From assembly GCA_047602125.1 (NCBI GenBank), contig JASGIB010000001.1, positions 1,798,001 through 1,862,000 of the forward strand: DNA of 64,000 bases. Direction: 5' to 3'. A program made the translations under genes and the position numbers. Each line of letters opens with the position of its first letter. Position 1 is the first letter of the stretch. Shown here in pieces: positions 16,663-25,833 of the stretch. The stretch comes from Pseudoluteimonas sp047602125 (GTDB taxonomy: Bacteria; Pseudomonadota; Gammaproteobacteria; Xanthomonadales; Xanthomonadaceae). The notes beneath the pieces were generated by a model, which was not told the origin of the DNA, did not search any database, and saw only the letters and a program-made list of their open reading frames with translations.

Positions 16663-17832
16663 ATGCGTCGCTCCTCCCTCTTTCCGTCTTTCCTCGCCGC
16701 CCTGTCCCTGCTGGCGGCAGTCGGCTGTTCGAAGCAGCAGGACGCGGCCGCAGGGCAAATGCCGCCGCCCGAAGTCGGGGTCCAGACCCTGCAGCCGGCG
16801 ACCATCCCTCTGCAACGCGACCTGGTCGGGCGGCTTTCCGCCTTCCGCAGCGCCGACGTGCGCGCGCGCGTGCCGGGCGTGGTGCAACGCCGGGTGTATG
16901 CGGAAGGCAGCGACGTGCGCAAGGGCGAGGTGCTGTTCCTGATCGATCCGGCGCCGCTGCAGGCCGCGCTCGGCCAAGCCAAGGCTTCGCAGGCGACCGC
17001 GCAGGCCAATTACGCCAACGCCAAGGCCGCCGCCGATCGCGCGCGCAGACTGATCGGGCAGAAATACATTTCGCAGTCCGACTACGACAACGCCATCGCC
17101 GCCGAACGCAGCGCCGCCGCCGCGTTGCAGGCCGGTCGCGCCGCGGTCGATGCCGCCGAGATCAACCTCGGCTATGCCACCGTGCGTTCGCCGATCGAAG
17201 GCCGCGCCGGGCGCCAGCAGGTGACCGAAGGCGCGCTGGTCGGGCAGGGCGACGCGACCTTGCTCACCACCGTCGACCAGATCGATCCGCTGTACGTCGA
17301 TTTCTCCGTGAGCGCCGACGAACTCGCGGCCGCGCGCCGCGCCAGCGACGGCAGCGGCAGCCGCGAAGTGCAGGTGACGCTGCCCGACGGCAGCGCGTAT
17401 TCGCATCCGGGCACGCTGGACTTCACCGCCGACGTGGTCGATCCCTCCACCGGCGCTGTGGCGCTGCGCGCGCGCCTGCCCAATCCCGAGCACCAGTTGC
17501 TGCCGGGCACCTTCGTCAAGCTGCGCGCCACGCTCAGCGAACAGCGCGAGGCCTATCGCATCCCGCAGGTCGCGGTGCAGCGCGATGCGCAGGGCGCCTA
17601 CGTGTTCGTGGTGGACCAGGCCGGCAAGGCGCAGCGCAAGGACATCGACGCGACCCAGCTCGACGGTAGCGACTGGATCGTCGGTGGCGGCGTCGCGCCC
17701 GGCGACCGGGTGATCGTGTCCGGCCTGCAGCGCGTCACGCAGCCCGGCCAGGCGGTGACGGCCAAGCCCGTCGAGCCGGCGCAGGCGGACGCCGCGAAAA
17801 CCGCCGCGCAGTCCGCGACCAAGCAGGGCTGA
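16663..17832 (+). CDS. RND efflux periplasmic adaptor lipoprotein (AcrA/MexA type)
   Basis: 389 aa. The signal peptide has a lipobox (LLAAVGC) giving acylated Cys22. Lipoyl halves (VRARVPGVVQRRVYAEGSDV; YATVRSPIEGRAGRQQVTEG) flank a helical hairpin, followed by barrel and membrane-proximal domains and an Ala/Lys-rich tail. A TATACT -10-like box lies at 16611-16616. The stop is 3 bp before the pump gene. No TetR repressor or outer-membrane factor is encoded beside it. Confidence 0.92.
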   Translation: MRRSSLFPSFLAALSLLAAVGCSKQQDAAAGQMPPPEVGVQTLQPATIPLQRDLVGRLSAFRSADVRARVPGVVQRRVYAEGSDVRKGEVLFLIDPAPLQAALGQAKASQATAQANYANAKAAADRARRLIGQKYISQSDYDNAIAAERSAAAALQAGRAAVDAAEINLGYATVRSPIEGRAGRQQVTEGALVGQGDATLLTTVDQIDPLYVDFSVSADELAAARRASDGSGSREVQVTLPDGSAYSHPGTLDFTADVVDPSTGAVALRARLPNPEHQLLPGTFVKLRATLSEQREAYRIPQVAVQRDAQGAYVFVVDQAGKAQRKDIDATQLDGSDWIVGGGVAPGDRVIVSGLQRVTQPGQAVTAKPVEPAQADAAKTAAQSATKQG

Positions 17833-17835
17833 GCC

Positions 17836-20800
17836 ATGTCCCGTTACTTCATCGAACACCCGGTCTTCGCCTGGGTGATCGCGATCCTGATCGCGATCGC
17901 CGGCAGCCTCGCCATCCGCAGCCTCGGCATCGAGTCCTATCCGAACATCGCGCCCACGCAGGTCGGGGTGAACGCGTCCTATCCCGGCGCCAGCGCCGAG
18001 ACCACCGAGCGCGCGGTGACGCAGATCATCGAGCAGCAACTCACCGGCATCGACAACCTCGACTACTTCAGTTCCTCGTCGGGTTCGAACGGCGGCAGTT
18101 CGATCAACATCACCTTCAAGCCCGGCACCGATCCCGACATCGCGCAGATGCAGGTGCAGAACAAGGTGTCGCAGGCGAGCCCGCGCCTGCCCACCGACGT
18201 GGTGCAGCAGGGCGTGACCGTGGCGAAGGCGAACGCCGGCTTCCTGCTGGTGGTCGCGCTGAAGTCCTCGAACCCGGCGATCGGCAAGGACGAACTCTCC
18301 GACCTGCTCGCCTCGCGCGTGCTCGACCAGATCGCGCGCGTGCCCGGCGTCGGCAGCACCCAGCTGTTCGGCGGCGAATACGCGATGAACATCTGGCTGA
18401 ACCCGGACAAGTTGCGCGCGTACGGCCTGTCCGCATCGCAGGTGCTTGCGGCGGTGCGCGGGCAGAACGTGCAGTTCTCCGCGGGCCAGGTCGGCGGCGA
18501 GCCTTCGCCGGACACGCAGATGTTCACCGCGACGGTGTCGGCGGAAGGGCGTTTCTCCACGCCGCAGGAATTCGAGGACATCCTGCTGCGCACCGACGCC
18601 AACGGCGCCGCGGTGCGGCTCAAGGACGTGGCCCGGGTCGAGCTCGGCGGTTCCGCGCACGGCTTCAGCCTGAAGTGGAGCGGGCAGCCGGCGGCGGGCT
18701 TCGCGGTGCAGCTGGCGCCGGGCGCGAACGCGCTGGCGGTGGCGGCGGCGGTGAAGAAGCGCATGGACGAACTCGCGCCGAGCTTCCCGACCGGCGTGCA
18801 ATGGTTCTCGCCGTACGACAGTTCCGCGTTCGTGAAGCTCTCGGTCGAGGAAGTGGTGAAGACGCTGGCCGAGGCGGTGGTGCTGGTGTTCCTGGTGATG
18901 CTGCTGTTCCTGCAGAACATCCGCGCCACCATCATCCCGACGCTGGTGATCCCGGTGGCGCTGCTGGGCACCTTCCTCGGCATGTACGTCATCGGCTTCA
19001 CCATCAACCAGCTCAGCCTGTTCGGCATGGTGCTGGCGATCGGCATCGTGGTCGACGACGCGATCGTGGTGATCGAGAACGTCGAACGCATCATGACCGA
19101 GGAAGGCCTGTCGCCGAAGGAAGCCACGCGCAAGGCCATGCACCAGATCAGCGGCGCGGTGATCGCGATCACGATCGTCCTCGCGGCGGTGTTCGTGCCC
19201 AGCGCGCTGCAGGCCGGCAGCGCCGGCGCGGTGTACAAGCAGTTCGCGCTGACCATCGCGATGGCGATGGTGTTCTCCGCGTTCCTCGCGCTCGGCTTCA
19301 CCCCGGCGCTGTGCGCGAACCTGCTCAAGCCGACCGCGCACCACGACAGCCGCAACCCGGTGTTCCGCGCGTTCAACCGCATCTACGACCGCCTCGGCAA
19401 GACCTACGTCGGCCACATCACCGGCGCGGTGCGGCATGCGCCGCGCTGGATGGCGGTGTTCGCCGCGCTGGCGCTGCTGTGCGGATTCCTGTTCTGGAAG
19501 ATGCCCGGCAGCTTCCTGCCCGAGGAAGACCAGGGCTACGCGCTCGCCATCGTGCAGCTGCCGCCGGGCGCCACGTTGCGCCGCACCGAAGCCGTGTTCG
19601 AGCAGGTGCGCGGCGCGATCGAGAAGCAGGACGGCTACGAAGGCATGATGCAGGTGGCCGGCTTCAGCTTCATCGGCCAGGGCGAGAACGTCGGCATGGC
19701 GTTCATCAAGCTCAAGCCGTGGAGCGAGCGCAAGGTCACCGCCAGCGACTTCATCCAGAAGGCGAACATGGCGTTGTTCGGCATCCGCGACGCGCAGATC
19801 TTCGTCATCAACCTGCCGACGGTGAACGGCCTCGGCCAGTTCGGCGGTTTCGACATGTACCTGCAGGATCGCAGCGGCGCCGGCCGCGACGCGCTCGCGC
19901 AGGCGATGGGCACGCTGCTCGGCAAGGCCTCGCAGGACAAGTCGCTGCAGGGCGTGCGCCCGAACTCGCTGGCGCCGTCGCCGCAGCTCAAGCTTGACGT
20001 CGACCGCGTGCAGGCGCAGTCGATGGGCCTGTCTGTCGGCGACATCTACAGCGCGATCCAGCTGATGCTGGCGCCGGTGTACGTCAACGACTTCGTGCAG
20101 GGTGGGCGCGTGAAGCGGGTGACGATGCAGGCGGATGCGCCATATCGCACCGGGCCCGAATCGCTCGACCATTTCTACACGCCGGCGCAGACCACCGACG
20201 CCGACGGCGTGCCGACGATGATCCCGCTGTCGAACGTCGTGCATTCGCAATGGACGGTCGCCGAGCCCACGCTCACCCGCTACAACGGCTTCGCCGCGGT
20301 CGAGGTCGTCGGCCAGCAGGCGCCGGGCTACAGCTCCGGCCAGGCGATGAACGCGATGCAGAAGATCGTCGACAAGGACCTGCCGCCGGGCTTCGGTTAC
20401 GACTGGGCGGGGCAATCGCACCAGGAACTGCTGTCGGCCGGACAGACCACGCTGCTGATGATCCTGTCGATCGTGGTGGTGTTCCTGTGCCTCGCCGCGC
20501 TGTACGAAAGCTGGTCGGTGCCGGTGTCGGTGCTGCTGGTGGTGCCGATCGGCATCCTCGGCGCGGTGCTGCTGTCGATGGTGCGTGGCCTGCCGAACGA
20601 CATCTACTTCAAGATCGGCCTGATCACGGTCATTGGTTTGGCGGCGAAGAACGCGATCCTGATCGTCGAGTTCGCGATCCAGGAACGCAACGCCGGCAAG
20701 CCGCTGGGACAGGCGGTGGTGGAGGCGGCGAAACTGCGCCTGCGGCCGATCCTGATGACCTCGCTCGCGTTCATCATGGGCGTGACGCCGCTGGCGATTT

Positions 20801-20979
20801 CCTCCGGCGCCGGCGCGAATGCGCGCCATGCCATCGGCACCGGCGTGATCGGCGGCATGCTCGCGGCGACGTTCCTCGGCCTGCTGTTCATCCCGGTGTT
20901 CTACACCACGGTGCGCAAGCTGCTGGGCGACAAACTCGACGCACCGCCAAAGGGCGAACACCGCGAATCGACGCTTTGA
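17836..20979 (+). CDS. RND multidrug efflux pump, inner-membrane subunit (HAE1/AcrB type)
   Basis: 1047 aa, standard for the family. It is a proton-driven trimeric exporter with 12 membrane helices and two large periplasmic loops. It starts MSRYFIEHPVFAWVIAI. The proton-relay acidic pair is in GIVVDDAIVVIENVERI, and the second-half motif is GLAAKNAILIVEF. The substrate range cannot be deduced. It is co-transcribed with the adaptor and probably uses an outer-membrane TolC-like channel encoded elsewhere. Confidence 0.94.
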   Translation: MSRYFIEHPVFAWVIAILIAIAGSLAIRSLGIESYPNIAPTQVGVNASYPGASAETTERAVTQIIEQQLTGIDNLDYFSSSSGSNGGSSINITFKPGTDPDIAQMQVQNKVSQASPRLPTDVVQQGVTVAKANAGFLLVVALKSSNPAIGKDELSDLLASRVLDQIARVPGVGSTQLFGGEYAMNIWLNPDKLRAYGLSASQVLAAVRGQNVQFSAGQVGGEPSPDTQMFTATVSAEGRFSTPQEFEDILLRTDANGAAVRLKDVARVELGGSAHGFSLKWSGQPAAGFAVQLAPGANALAVAAAVKKRMDELAPSFPTGVQWFSPYDSSAFVKLSVEEVVKTLAEAVVLVFLVMLLFLQNIRATIIPTLVIPVALLGTFLGMYVIGFTINQLSLFGMVLAIGIVVDDAIVVIENVERIMTEEGLSPKEATRKAMHQISGAVIAITIVLAAVFVPSALQAGSAGAVYKQFALTIAMAMVFSAFLALGFTPALCANLLKPTAHHDSRNPVFRAFNRIYDRLGKTYVGHITGAVRHAPRWMAVFAALALLCGFLFWKMPGSFLPEEDQGYALAIVQLPPGATLRRTEAVFEQVRGAIEKQDGYEGMMQVAGFSFIGQGENVGMAFIKLKPWSERKVTASDFIQKANMALFGIRDAQIFVINLPTVNGLGQFGGFDMYLQDRSGAGRDALAQAMGTLLGKASQDKSLQGVRPNSLAPSPQLKLDVDRVQAQSMGLSVGDIYSAIQLMLAPVYVNDFVQGGRVKRVTMQADAPYRTGPESLDHFYTPAQTTDADGVPTMIPLSNVVHSQWTVAEPTLTRYNGFAAVEVVGQQAPGYSSGQAMNAMQKIVDKDLPPGFGYDWAGQSHQELLSAGQTTLLMILSIVVVFLCLAALYESWSVPVSVLLVVPIGILGAVLLSMVRGLPNDIYFKIGLITVIGLAAKNAILIVEFAIQERNAGKPLGQAVVEAAKLRLRPILMTSLAFIMGVTPLAISSGAGANARHAIGTGVIGGMLAATFLGLLFIPVFYTTVRKLLGDKLDAPPKGEHRESTL

Positions 20980-20981
20980 TC

Positions 20982-21058
20982 TTCCCTCTCCCCGCGTGCG
21001 GGGAGAGGGTGCCGAAGAGCCTGCCCCCGAATGCTTTAGTCGGAGGCGGGTGAGGGGC
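20982..21058 (+). repeat. Dispersed 'ccctctccc' repeat, copy A with a 30-nt core
   Basis: A 'ccctctcccc..ggggagaggg' hairpin is followed by a 30-nt core (21014-21043) that begins GAAGAGCCTGCCCC and ends GCTTTAGTCGG, then a G-rich tail. An inverted copy with the identical core lies at 21758-21835. Confidence 0.85.
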
Positions 21059-21088
21059 GTTCGGCGTTTCGCGAAATCGTCAGGAACG

Positions 21089-21119
21089 AAAAGGGCGCCG
21101 CGAGGCGCCCTTTCTTCTT
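21089..21119 (+). terminator. Terminator after the RND operon
   Basis: AAGGGCGCC-gcga-GGCGCCCTT followed by TCTTCTTC on the (+) strand. Confidence 0.8.
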
Positions 21120-21135
21120 CGCGGCCGGCGAGCCG

Positions 21136-21663
21136 TCAGCTGCCGATTTCGTGGTTGTAGTAACCCCCCACGTACCTGATGGCCACCTGCGGCGGCAGCA
21201 GGCAGGTGATCGACATCTCCTGGCTGCCGACGATCGGGTTGCCAAACGTCCCGGCGAAGTCGGACGCATTCCACTGATACGAGCCTCCGGAAGGACCCAC
21301 CGCAATCGTCCTGGACGAATAGGTGGCGGAGATGGCATTGGCGACCGCCGTGCAGGAGACATCGTGGGACTGATCGTCGAGCGACAGCAACGCGATGTTC
21401 ACGAACGTAAAAACGTCGCTGCTGGTCGCCATCGGACTGACCAGCGGGCAAATCACGAAGTTGCTCGTCGTGGTCGATTCATTGCGGAAACCGGTGGCCT
21501 TGGGGCGTACGCCGGTGCTGGTGGTGGGAATGCTCAGCTGGCACACGGATCCGGGCGCGCGCTGGAGACTGACGATGGTGGAGGCGCTGGTTCCGGGGCT
21601 GGATGCCAGCCCGGCGGCCATCAGGCAGCTGGCGAGCAGGACGGACACGGTAGGGTTGCGCAT
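21136..21663 (-). CDS. Secreted protein of unknown function
   Basis: 175 aa with a signal peptide (residues 1 to about 27, cleavage near TSAS). The mature part is Ser/Thr-rich, has four cysteines (GSVCQLS, FVICPL, DVSCTA, SITCLL) that could form two disulfides, and resembles a small beta-sandwich exported protein. I do not recognise a family. It stands alone on the (-) strand between inverted copies of a dispersed repeat, with lower GC than its neighbours. Confidence 0.65.
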   Translation of the reverse strand: MRNPTVSVLLASCLMAAGLASSPGTSASTIVSLQRAPGSVCQLSIPTTSTGVRPKATGFRNESTTTSNFVICPLVSPMATSSDVFTFVNIALLSLDDQSHDVSCTAVANAISATYSSRTIAVGPSGGSYQWNASDFAGTFGNPIVGSQEMSITCLLPPQVAIRYVGGYYNHEIGS

Positions 21664-21757
21664 GTTTCCCCTCGTTCGATGCCCCGGCTGGAGTGGCGGG
21701 TTTTCCTCCTATGCGGGAAACGGGGCGGAAAGCGGACATGCGGAACGAAATTTTCGT

Positions 21758-21835
21758 CACCCCTCTCCCGCCCCCCGACTAAAGCATTCGGGGGCAGGCT
21801 CTTCGGGCACCCTCTCCCACAAGGGGAGAGGGAAA
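21758..21835 (-). repeat. Dispersed 'ccctctccc' repeat, copy B (inverted relative to copy A)
   Basis: The reverse complement carries the same hairpin arms and the same 30-nt core (21775-21804) as copy A. The two copies bracket the secreted-protein gene as inverted repeats about 700 bp apart. Confidence 0.85.
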
Positions 21836-21867
21836 AGGCACGCGGAGTAGAGAGAAATTGCAGGCAA

Positions 21868-21899
21868 CAAAAAACCCGGCAGCTTGCGCTGCCGGGTTG
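21868..21899 (-). terminator. Terminator after the phasin gene
   Basis: CCCGGCAGC-ttgc-GCTGCCGGG followed on the (-) strand by TTTTTTG. Confidence 0.85.
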
Positions 21900-21950
21900 C
21901 CTTGGATGCACGACTCGGGGGGAGACCGCGCGATTCCTTGGGAGAGAGGC

Positions 21951-22352
21951 TTAGCGACGCGCCTTCTTGGAGGCAGCGGCCTTGGTCGCCTTGCCGACTT
22001 CGGCCTGGACTTCCGCGGCGGCGGTTTCGAACTGGCCCTTGGCGATGCGGCCGATGGCCTCACCGGCCTTCAGCGCGTTGCCGAAGACTTCCTGGGCGGT
22101 GCCCACGTTGCGCTCGGCGGACTCGCGCGCAACCTGCAGGCCCTTCGGCCACACGGTCTTGAGCGCGTCGAAATCGCGGGCCTCGACCACTTCACCGATG
22201 AAGGCGAAGGCGGCGTTGGTGTTCTCTTCGAGGGTGGCCAGCTGCAGGGCGAACGCGTTCTCGGCGTTCTGCAGCAGGAGGCGGTTGGCCTGGGCGGCGT
22301 TGTCGGCGAACTGGCGCGACGCCTTGGCGAATTGATCGTTGATCGTGTACAT
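21951..22352 (-). CDS. Phasin family protein
   Basis: 133-aa, almost entirely alpha-helical and Ala/Glu-rich (MYTINDQFAKASRQFADNA...), with an AAASKKARR basic tail. Phasins coat polyhydroxyalkanoate granules. Similar short phasin-like proteins also occur in strains without PHA synthase, where the role is unknown. No PHA genes are in the window. It is a monocistronic gene closed by a strong terminator, as expected for an abundant protein. Confidence 0.8.
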   Translation of the reverse strand: MYTINDQFAKASRQFADNAAQANRLLLQNAENAFALQLATLEENTNAAFAFIGEVVEARDFDALKTVWPKGLQVARESAERNVGTAQEVFGNALKAGEAIGRIAKGQFETAAAEVQAEVGKATKAAASKKARR

Positions 22353-22490
22353 GGCTGATTCCTGCGTGGCGCCGGCGGGATTGCCGGTTTGTGCGGTGCA
22401 GCATAGCGCGGCTTTTGTTGCATTGCAACAAGCCGGATGCCACGGATTCAGGAAGCCGATGTTTCTTTCAGAATCAATGCCTTGCGCGGA

Positions 22491-22856
22491 TCAGGCCGGA
22501 TCCGGACCGCGATAGCGGCAGCCCGAGGTGCAGGTTTCGTGGACCACCACCTCGGCCAGCAGGGGCAGGGCCGGGGCCAGCCGCTCCCAGATCCAGGCCG
22601 CCAGCCGTTCGCTGGTCGGGTTCTCGAGGCCGGGCACCTCGTTGAGGTAGTGGTGGTCCAGCTGGTCGTGCAGCGGCTTGAACGCGGACTTGAGGTCGGC
22701 GAAATCCATCACCCAGCCGGTGTCCGTCCCCGGCTCGCCGCGCACGTGGATCTCCACGCGGAACGAATGCCCGTGCAGGCGCGCGCACTTGTGTCCCGCC
22801 GGCACGTTCGGCAGCCGGTGCGCGGCCTCGAGGGTGAAGACCTTGAAGATGTCCAT
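22491..22856 (-). CDS. queD: 6-carboxy-5,6,7,8-tetrahydropterin synthase
   Basis: 121-aa tunnelling-fold enzyme converting 7,8-dihydroneopterin triphosphate to 6-carboxytetrahydropterin for queuosine/preQ0 synthesis. Zinc ligands His13, His28 and His30 and catalytic Cys24 are visible in EAAHRL and CARLHGHSF. The C-terminal catalytic region is VVVHETCTSGC. ATG 22856 is the only start that keeps the conserved N-terminus. It is divergent from moaA. Confidence 0.9.
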   Translation of the reverse strand: MDIFKVFTLEAAHRLPNVPAGHKCARLHGHSFRVEIHVRGEPGTDTGWVMDFADLKSAFKPLHDQLDHHYLNEVPGLENPTSERLAAWIWERLAPALPLLAEVVVHETCTSGCRYRGPDPA

Positions 22857-22944
22857 GCATGCGTCGCGAATGCGGGGCGCGCAGCATACGCCGCGTCCGG
22901 GTTCGCGGCGTAACATGTCGATGTCGCCGGTTCGCGCCGGCGGC

Positions 22945-23062
22945 GCTCCGAAGCCGCTTCGCCTGCGCCCGGCCGGGCATGGCGCGCGGCCGCGGTCCGC
23001 GAGGCCGCCGGGCGATGGGGGAAACGCCATCGCCACCCGCGCAGGACGCGCCCTGGACAGGA
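22945..23062 (+). ncRNA. Structured moaA leader, possible Moco riboswitch
   Basis: The 5' region of moaA is full of stable stems: GCCCGGCCGGGC, GGCGATGG-gggaaacg-CCATCGCC (23011-23034) and GCGCaggaCGCGC. CTCCGAAGCC lies before them and GGACAGGAG just before the start. This resembles my recollection of the molybdenum-cofactor RNA motif that sits upstream of moaA in gammaproteobacteria. A covariance-model hit would be needed to confirm it. Confidence 0.5.
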
Positions 23063-23069
23063 GTTGCAG

Positions 23070-24053
23070 ATGGCGATGCTGGCCGACCGATTCGGTCGCA
23101 GCTTTCCGTACCTGCGGTTGTCGCTGCTGGAAGCCTGCAACTTCCGCTGCGGTTACTGCCTGCCCGACGGCCATCACGCCGCGCACGGGCAACCGTCGCT
23201 GTTGTCGCTGCCGGAAATCGAACGACTGCTGCGCGCGTTCGCCGCGCTCGGCATGCGCAAGCTGCGCCTGACCGGCGGCGAACCGACGCTGCGCAAGGAC
23301 CTGCCCGATGTCATCGCGTTGGCCGCGTCGATTCCGGAAATCCAGAAGATCGCGATGACCACCAACGGCGTGCTGTTGCGCAAACACGTGCGCGACTGGC
23401 GCGGCGCGGGCCTGACCGCGTTGAACGTGAGCGTGGACAGCCTCGATCGCGAACGTTTCGCCGCGATCACCGGCCACGACCGCCTCGACGACATCCTCGC
23501 CGGCATCGAGGACGCGCTCGGCCTCGGCTTCGATTCGGTCAAGCTCAATGCGGTGCTGCTGCGCGGCCTGAACGACGAACAGCTTCCGGAATGGCTCGAT
23601 TACCTGCGCGGCCGCGAAGTCTCCGTGCGCTTCATCGAGCTGATGCAGACCGGCGACAATCGCGATTACTTCGAACGCCACCATGTCCGCGCCGAAGCCC
23701 TGCAGTCGCAGCTCGAAGCCGCCGGCTGGCGCGTGCAGCCGCGTGCAGCCGATGCCGGTCCCGCGATCGAATACGCGCGTCCGGATTACGCCGGGCGCAT
23801 CGGCGTGATCGCGCCCTACGCGCGCGATTTCTGCGCCAGCTGCAATCGCCTGCGGGTGACGGCGCGCGGCGACCTGCGCCTGTGCCTGTTCGGCGAAATC
23901 GGCATTCCGTTGCGCCCGCTGCTGCAGGACGACGCGCAGCACGAACTGCTGTGCGCCACGATCTCGCGCCAGCTCGGCATCAAGCGCGACGCGCACCGCC
24001 TGCACCAGGGCCAGACCGGCCTGGTGCCGCATCTCGCATCCATCGGGGGTTGA
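23070..24053 (+). CDS. moaA: GTP 3',8-cyclase
   Basis: 327-aa radical SAM enzyme starting molybdopterin synthesis. The N-terminal cluster motif is CNFRCGYC (Cys23, 27, 30), the SAM site is LTGGEPTLR, and the C-terminal cluster cysteines lie in DFCASCNRLR and LRLCLFG. It ends with the functionally important Gly-Gly (ASIGG). GGAG at 23059-23062 selects ATG 23070. It is the first gene of a tightly overlapped moa operon. Confidence 0.95.
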   Translation: MAMLADRFGRSFPYLRLSLLEACNFRCGYCLPDGHHAAHGQPSLLSLPEIERLLRAFAALGMRKLRLTGGEPTLRKDLPDVIALAASIPEIQKIAMTTNGVLLRKHVRDWRGAGLTALNVSVDSLDRERFAAITGHDRLDDILAGIEDALGLGFDSVKLNAVLLRGLNDEQLPEWLDYLRGREVSVRFIELMQTGDNRDYFERHHVRAEALQSQLEAAGWRVQPRAADAGPAIEYARPDYAGRIGVIAPYARDFCASCNRLRVTARGDLRLCLFGEIGIPLRPLLQDDAQHELLCATISRQLGIKRDAHRLHQGQTGLVPHLASIGG

Positions 24054-24055
24054 AC

Positions 24056-24580
24056 TTGTCGAACGCATCCGCGAGCACATCGGGATTCCACATGGCCGAC
24101 GTGCGCGCCAAGGCGATCACCGCGCGGCGCGCGGTCGCGGTGGGCGAATTGCGCGCGGGCGATGCGTTCGACGCCATCGTCGAACGGCGCTTGCCCAAGG
24201 GCGATGCGCTGGCGATGGCCGAGATCGCCGGCTTGCAGGGCGCCAAGCAGGCGAGCGCGTTGATGCCGCTGTGCCATCCGCTGGCGCTGGAATTCGTCGC
24301 CGTGCGCTGCGTGCCCGTGCCCGAACGCAAGGCGATCCGCGTGTATTGCGAAGCCGCGACCAACGCGCGCACCGGCGTGGAAATGGAAGCGCTGGCCGGC
24401 GTTAATGCCGCGCTGCTCACCATCTACGATCTCACCAAACCGGTCGAACCCGCGCTGTCGATCGAAGGCGTGCGCCTGCTGTTCAAGCAGGGCGGCAAGA
24501 AAGGCCTGTGGCGCCATCCCGACGGCATGAGCGCGGAAGAAGAAGCGCATTACCGGCCGCGGGAACCGGCATCGGCATGA
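24056..24580 (+). CDS. moaC: Cyclic pyranopterin monophosphate synthase
   Basis: 174 aa with a TTG start 2 nt after the moaA stop and a GGGGG site before it. This start restores the usual MoaC N-terminus (FHMADVRAKAITARRAV). Active-site elements are MPLCHPLALE, GVEMEALAGVNAALLTIYDLTK and the Lys pair in KQGGKKG. It acts directly after MoaA. An in-frame ATG at 24092 would delete conserved residues. Confidence 0.93.
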   Translation: MSNASASTSGFHMADVRAKAITARRAVAVGELRAGDAFDAIVERRLPKGDALAMAEIAGLQGAKQASALMPLCHPLALEFVAVRCVPVPERKAIRVYCEAATNARTGVEMEALAGVNAALLTIYDLTKPVEPALSIEGVRLLFKQGGKKGLWRHPDGMSAEEEAHYRPREPASA

Positions 24581-25833
24581 TCGGCATCGAGGACGCCATC
24601 GCCCGCGTGCGCGCGGCGGCCAGGCCCGTACCGGTCGAACGCCTGTCGCTGGCGGACGCGCGCGGTCGCGTACTCGCCCAAGACGTGGTCGCGGCCATGT
24701 CGCTGCCACCGTTCGACAACTCGGCGATGGACGGATTCGCGTTGCGTGCAGGCGATTCCAGCATCGCGGCCGGAAGCGAGTTCGTCGTCGAAGGAGAACA
24801 GGCGGCGGGCGATGCCGCGCGCGCGGCCCGTGGCGAAGCCTGCGAAATCATGACCGGCGCGCGCATGCCGGACGGCTTCGACAGCGTGGTGCCGGTCGAG
24901 GACGTCGTCGTGCTGGAACGCGATGCCTTGCAGCGTCCCGTGCGCATCCGCATCGAACGCGATGTCGCGCCCGGACAGCATCTGCGTCGTGCGGGCGAGG
25001 ACATGCGTGCCGGCGCGCTCGCGCTGCAGGCAGGCATCGTGCTGGATCCCTTCGCCTGCATGCTGCTCGACGCGCTTGGCGCGGTCGAGATCGCAGTACG
25101 CCGCAGACCGCGCATCGCGGTGTTCGCCACCGGCCGCGAACTGGTGGCCGATCCGCGGCGTGCGCTCGCCTCGGGCGAAATCCGCGACAGCAACGGGCCC
25201 TATCTCGAGGCGCGGCTGATCGAAGCCGGCGCCGAGGTCTTGCGTCGCGCGACCTTGCCGGACGATGCGCAAACCTTCGTCGCCGCGGTGCGCGAGGTGC
25301 TCGCCCTCGGCGTCGACGCGGTGATCAGTACCGGCGCGGTGTCGATGGGCCGCTACGACTTCGTGCCAGAGGCGTTGGCGATGCTCGGCGCGGAAACGCA
25401 GTTCCACAAACTGCGCATGCGCCCCGGGAAACCGCAGTTATTCGCCATGCTGCCGCGGGGCGCGCTGTTCTTCGGCTTGCCCGGCAACCCGATTTCGACC
25501 GCGGTCGGCCAGCGCCTGCTGGTCGAAACCGCGCTGCGGCGCATGCTAGGCATGGCGGACGAAACGCGCTGGCGCCTGCCGTTAGCGGAAGACGCGCGCA
25601 AGAAGCCGGGCAACGCCTCGATCCAGAAGGCCGCATTGCGCATCCACGCCGATGGCGGCGTGCGCGTGCAGCCCCTGCGCGGGCAGGAATCGTTCCGCAT
25701 CGCGCCGCTGCGCGAAGCAAATGTCTGGATGCTGTTACCGGAAGAAGGCGAACGCGTCGCCGCCGGAACCCTGGTCGACGTGCTGCCGCCATCGCACATG
25801 CAGGCGACACTGCTTGGGAGCGCGGAAGCATGA
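24577..25833 (+). CDS. moeA: Molybdopterin molybdenumtransferase
   Basis: 418 aa; inserts molybdate into adenylated molybdopterin. Conserved segments are PPFDNSAMDGFAL, EIMTGARMPDGFDSVVPVE, the MoCF-like domain (VFATGRELV, ISTGAVSMGRYDFV) and GLPGNPISTAV. Its ATG overlaps the moaC stop (ATGA), so translation is coupled. Confidence 0.94.
   Translation: MIGIEDAIARVRAAARPVPVERLSLADARGRVLAQDVVAAMSLPPFDNSAMDGFALRAGDSSIAAGSEFVVEGEQAAGDAARAARGEACEIMTGARMPDGFDSVVPVEDVVVLERDALQRPVRIRIERDVAPGQHLRRAGEDMRAGALALQAGIVLDPFACMLLDALGAVEIAVRRRPRIAVFATGRELVADPRRALASGEIRDSNGPYLEARLIEAGAEVLRRATLPDDAQTFVAAVREVLALGVDAVISTGAVSMGRYDFVPEALAMLGAETQFHKLRMRPGKPQLFAMLPRGALFFGLPGNPISTAVGQRLLVETALRRMLGMADETRWRLPLAEDARKKPGNASIQKAALRIHADGGVRVQPLRGQESFRIAPLREANVWMLLPEEGERVAAGTLVDVLPPSHMQATLLGSAEA

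Noticed and set aside
16618..20961. A 1447-codon open frame antisense to the RND adaptor and pump genes
   Set aside because: It lies entirely opposite two well-supported genes, has His/Arg/Gln-rich composition typical of reverse-strand reading of high-GC codons, and contains no recognisable domain.
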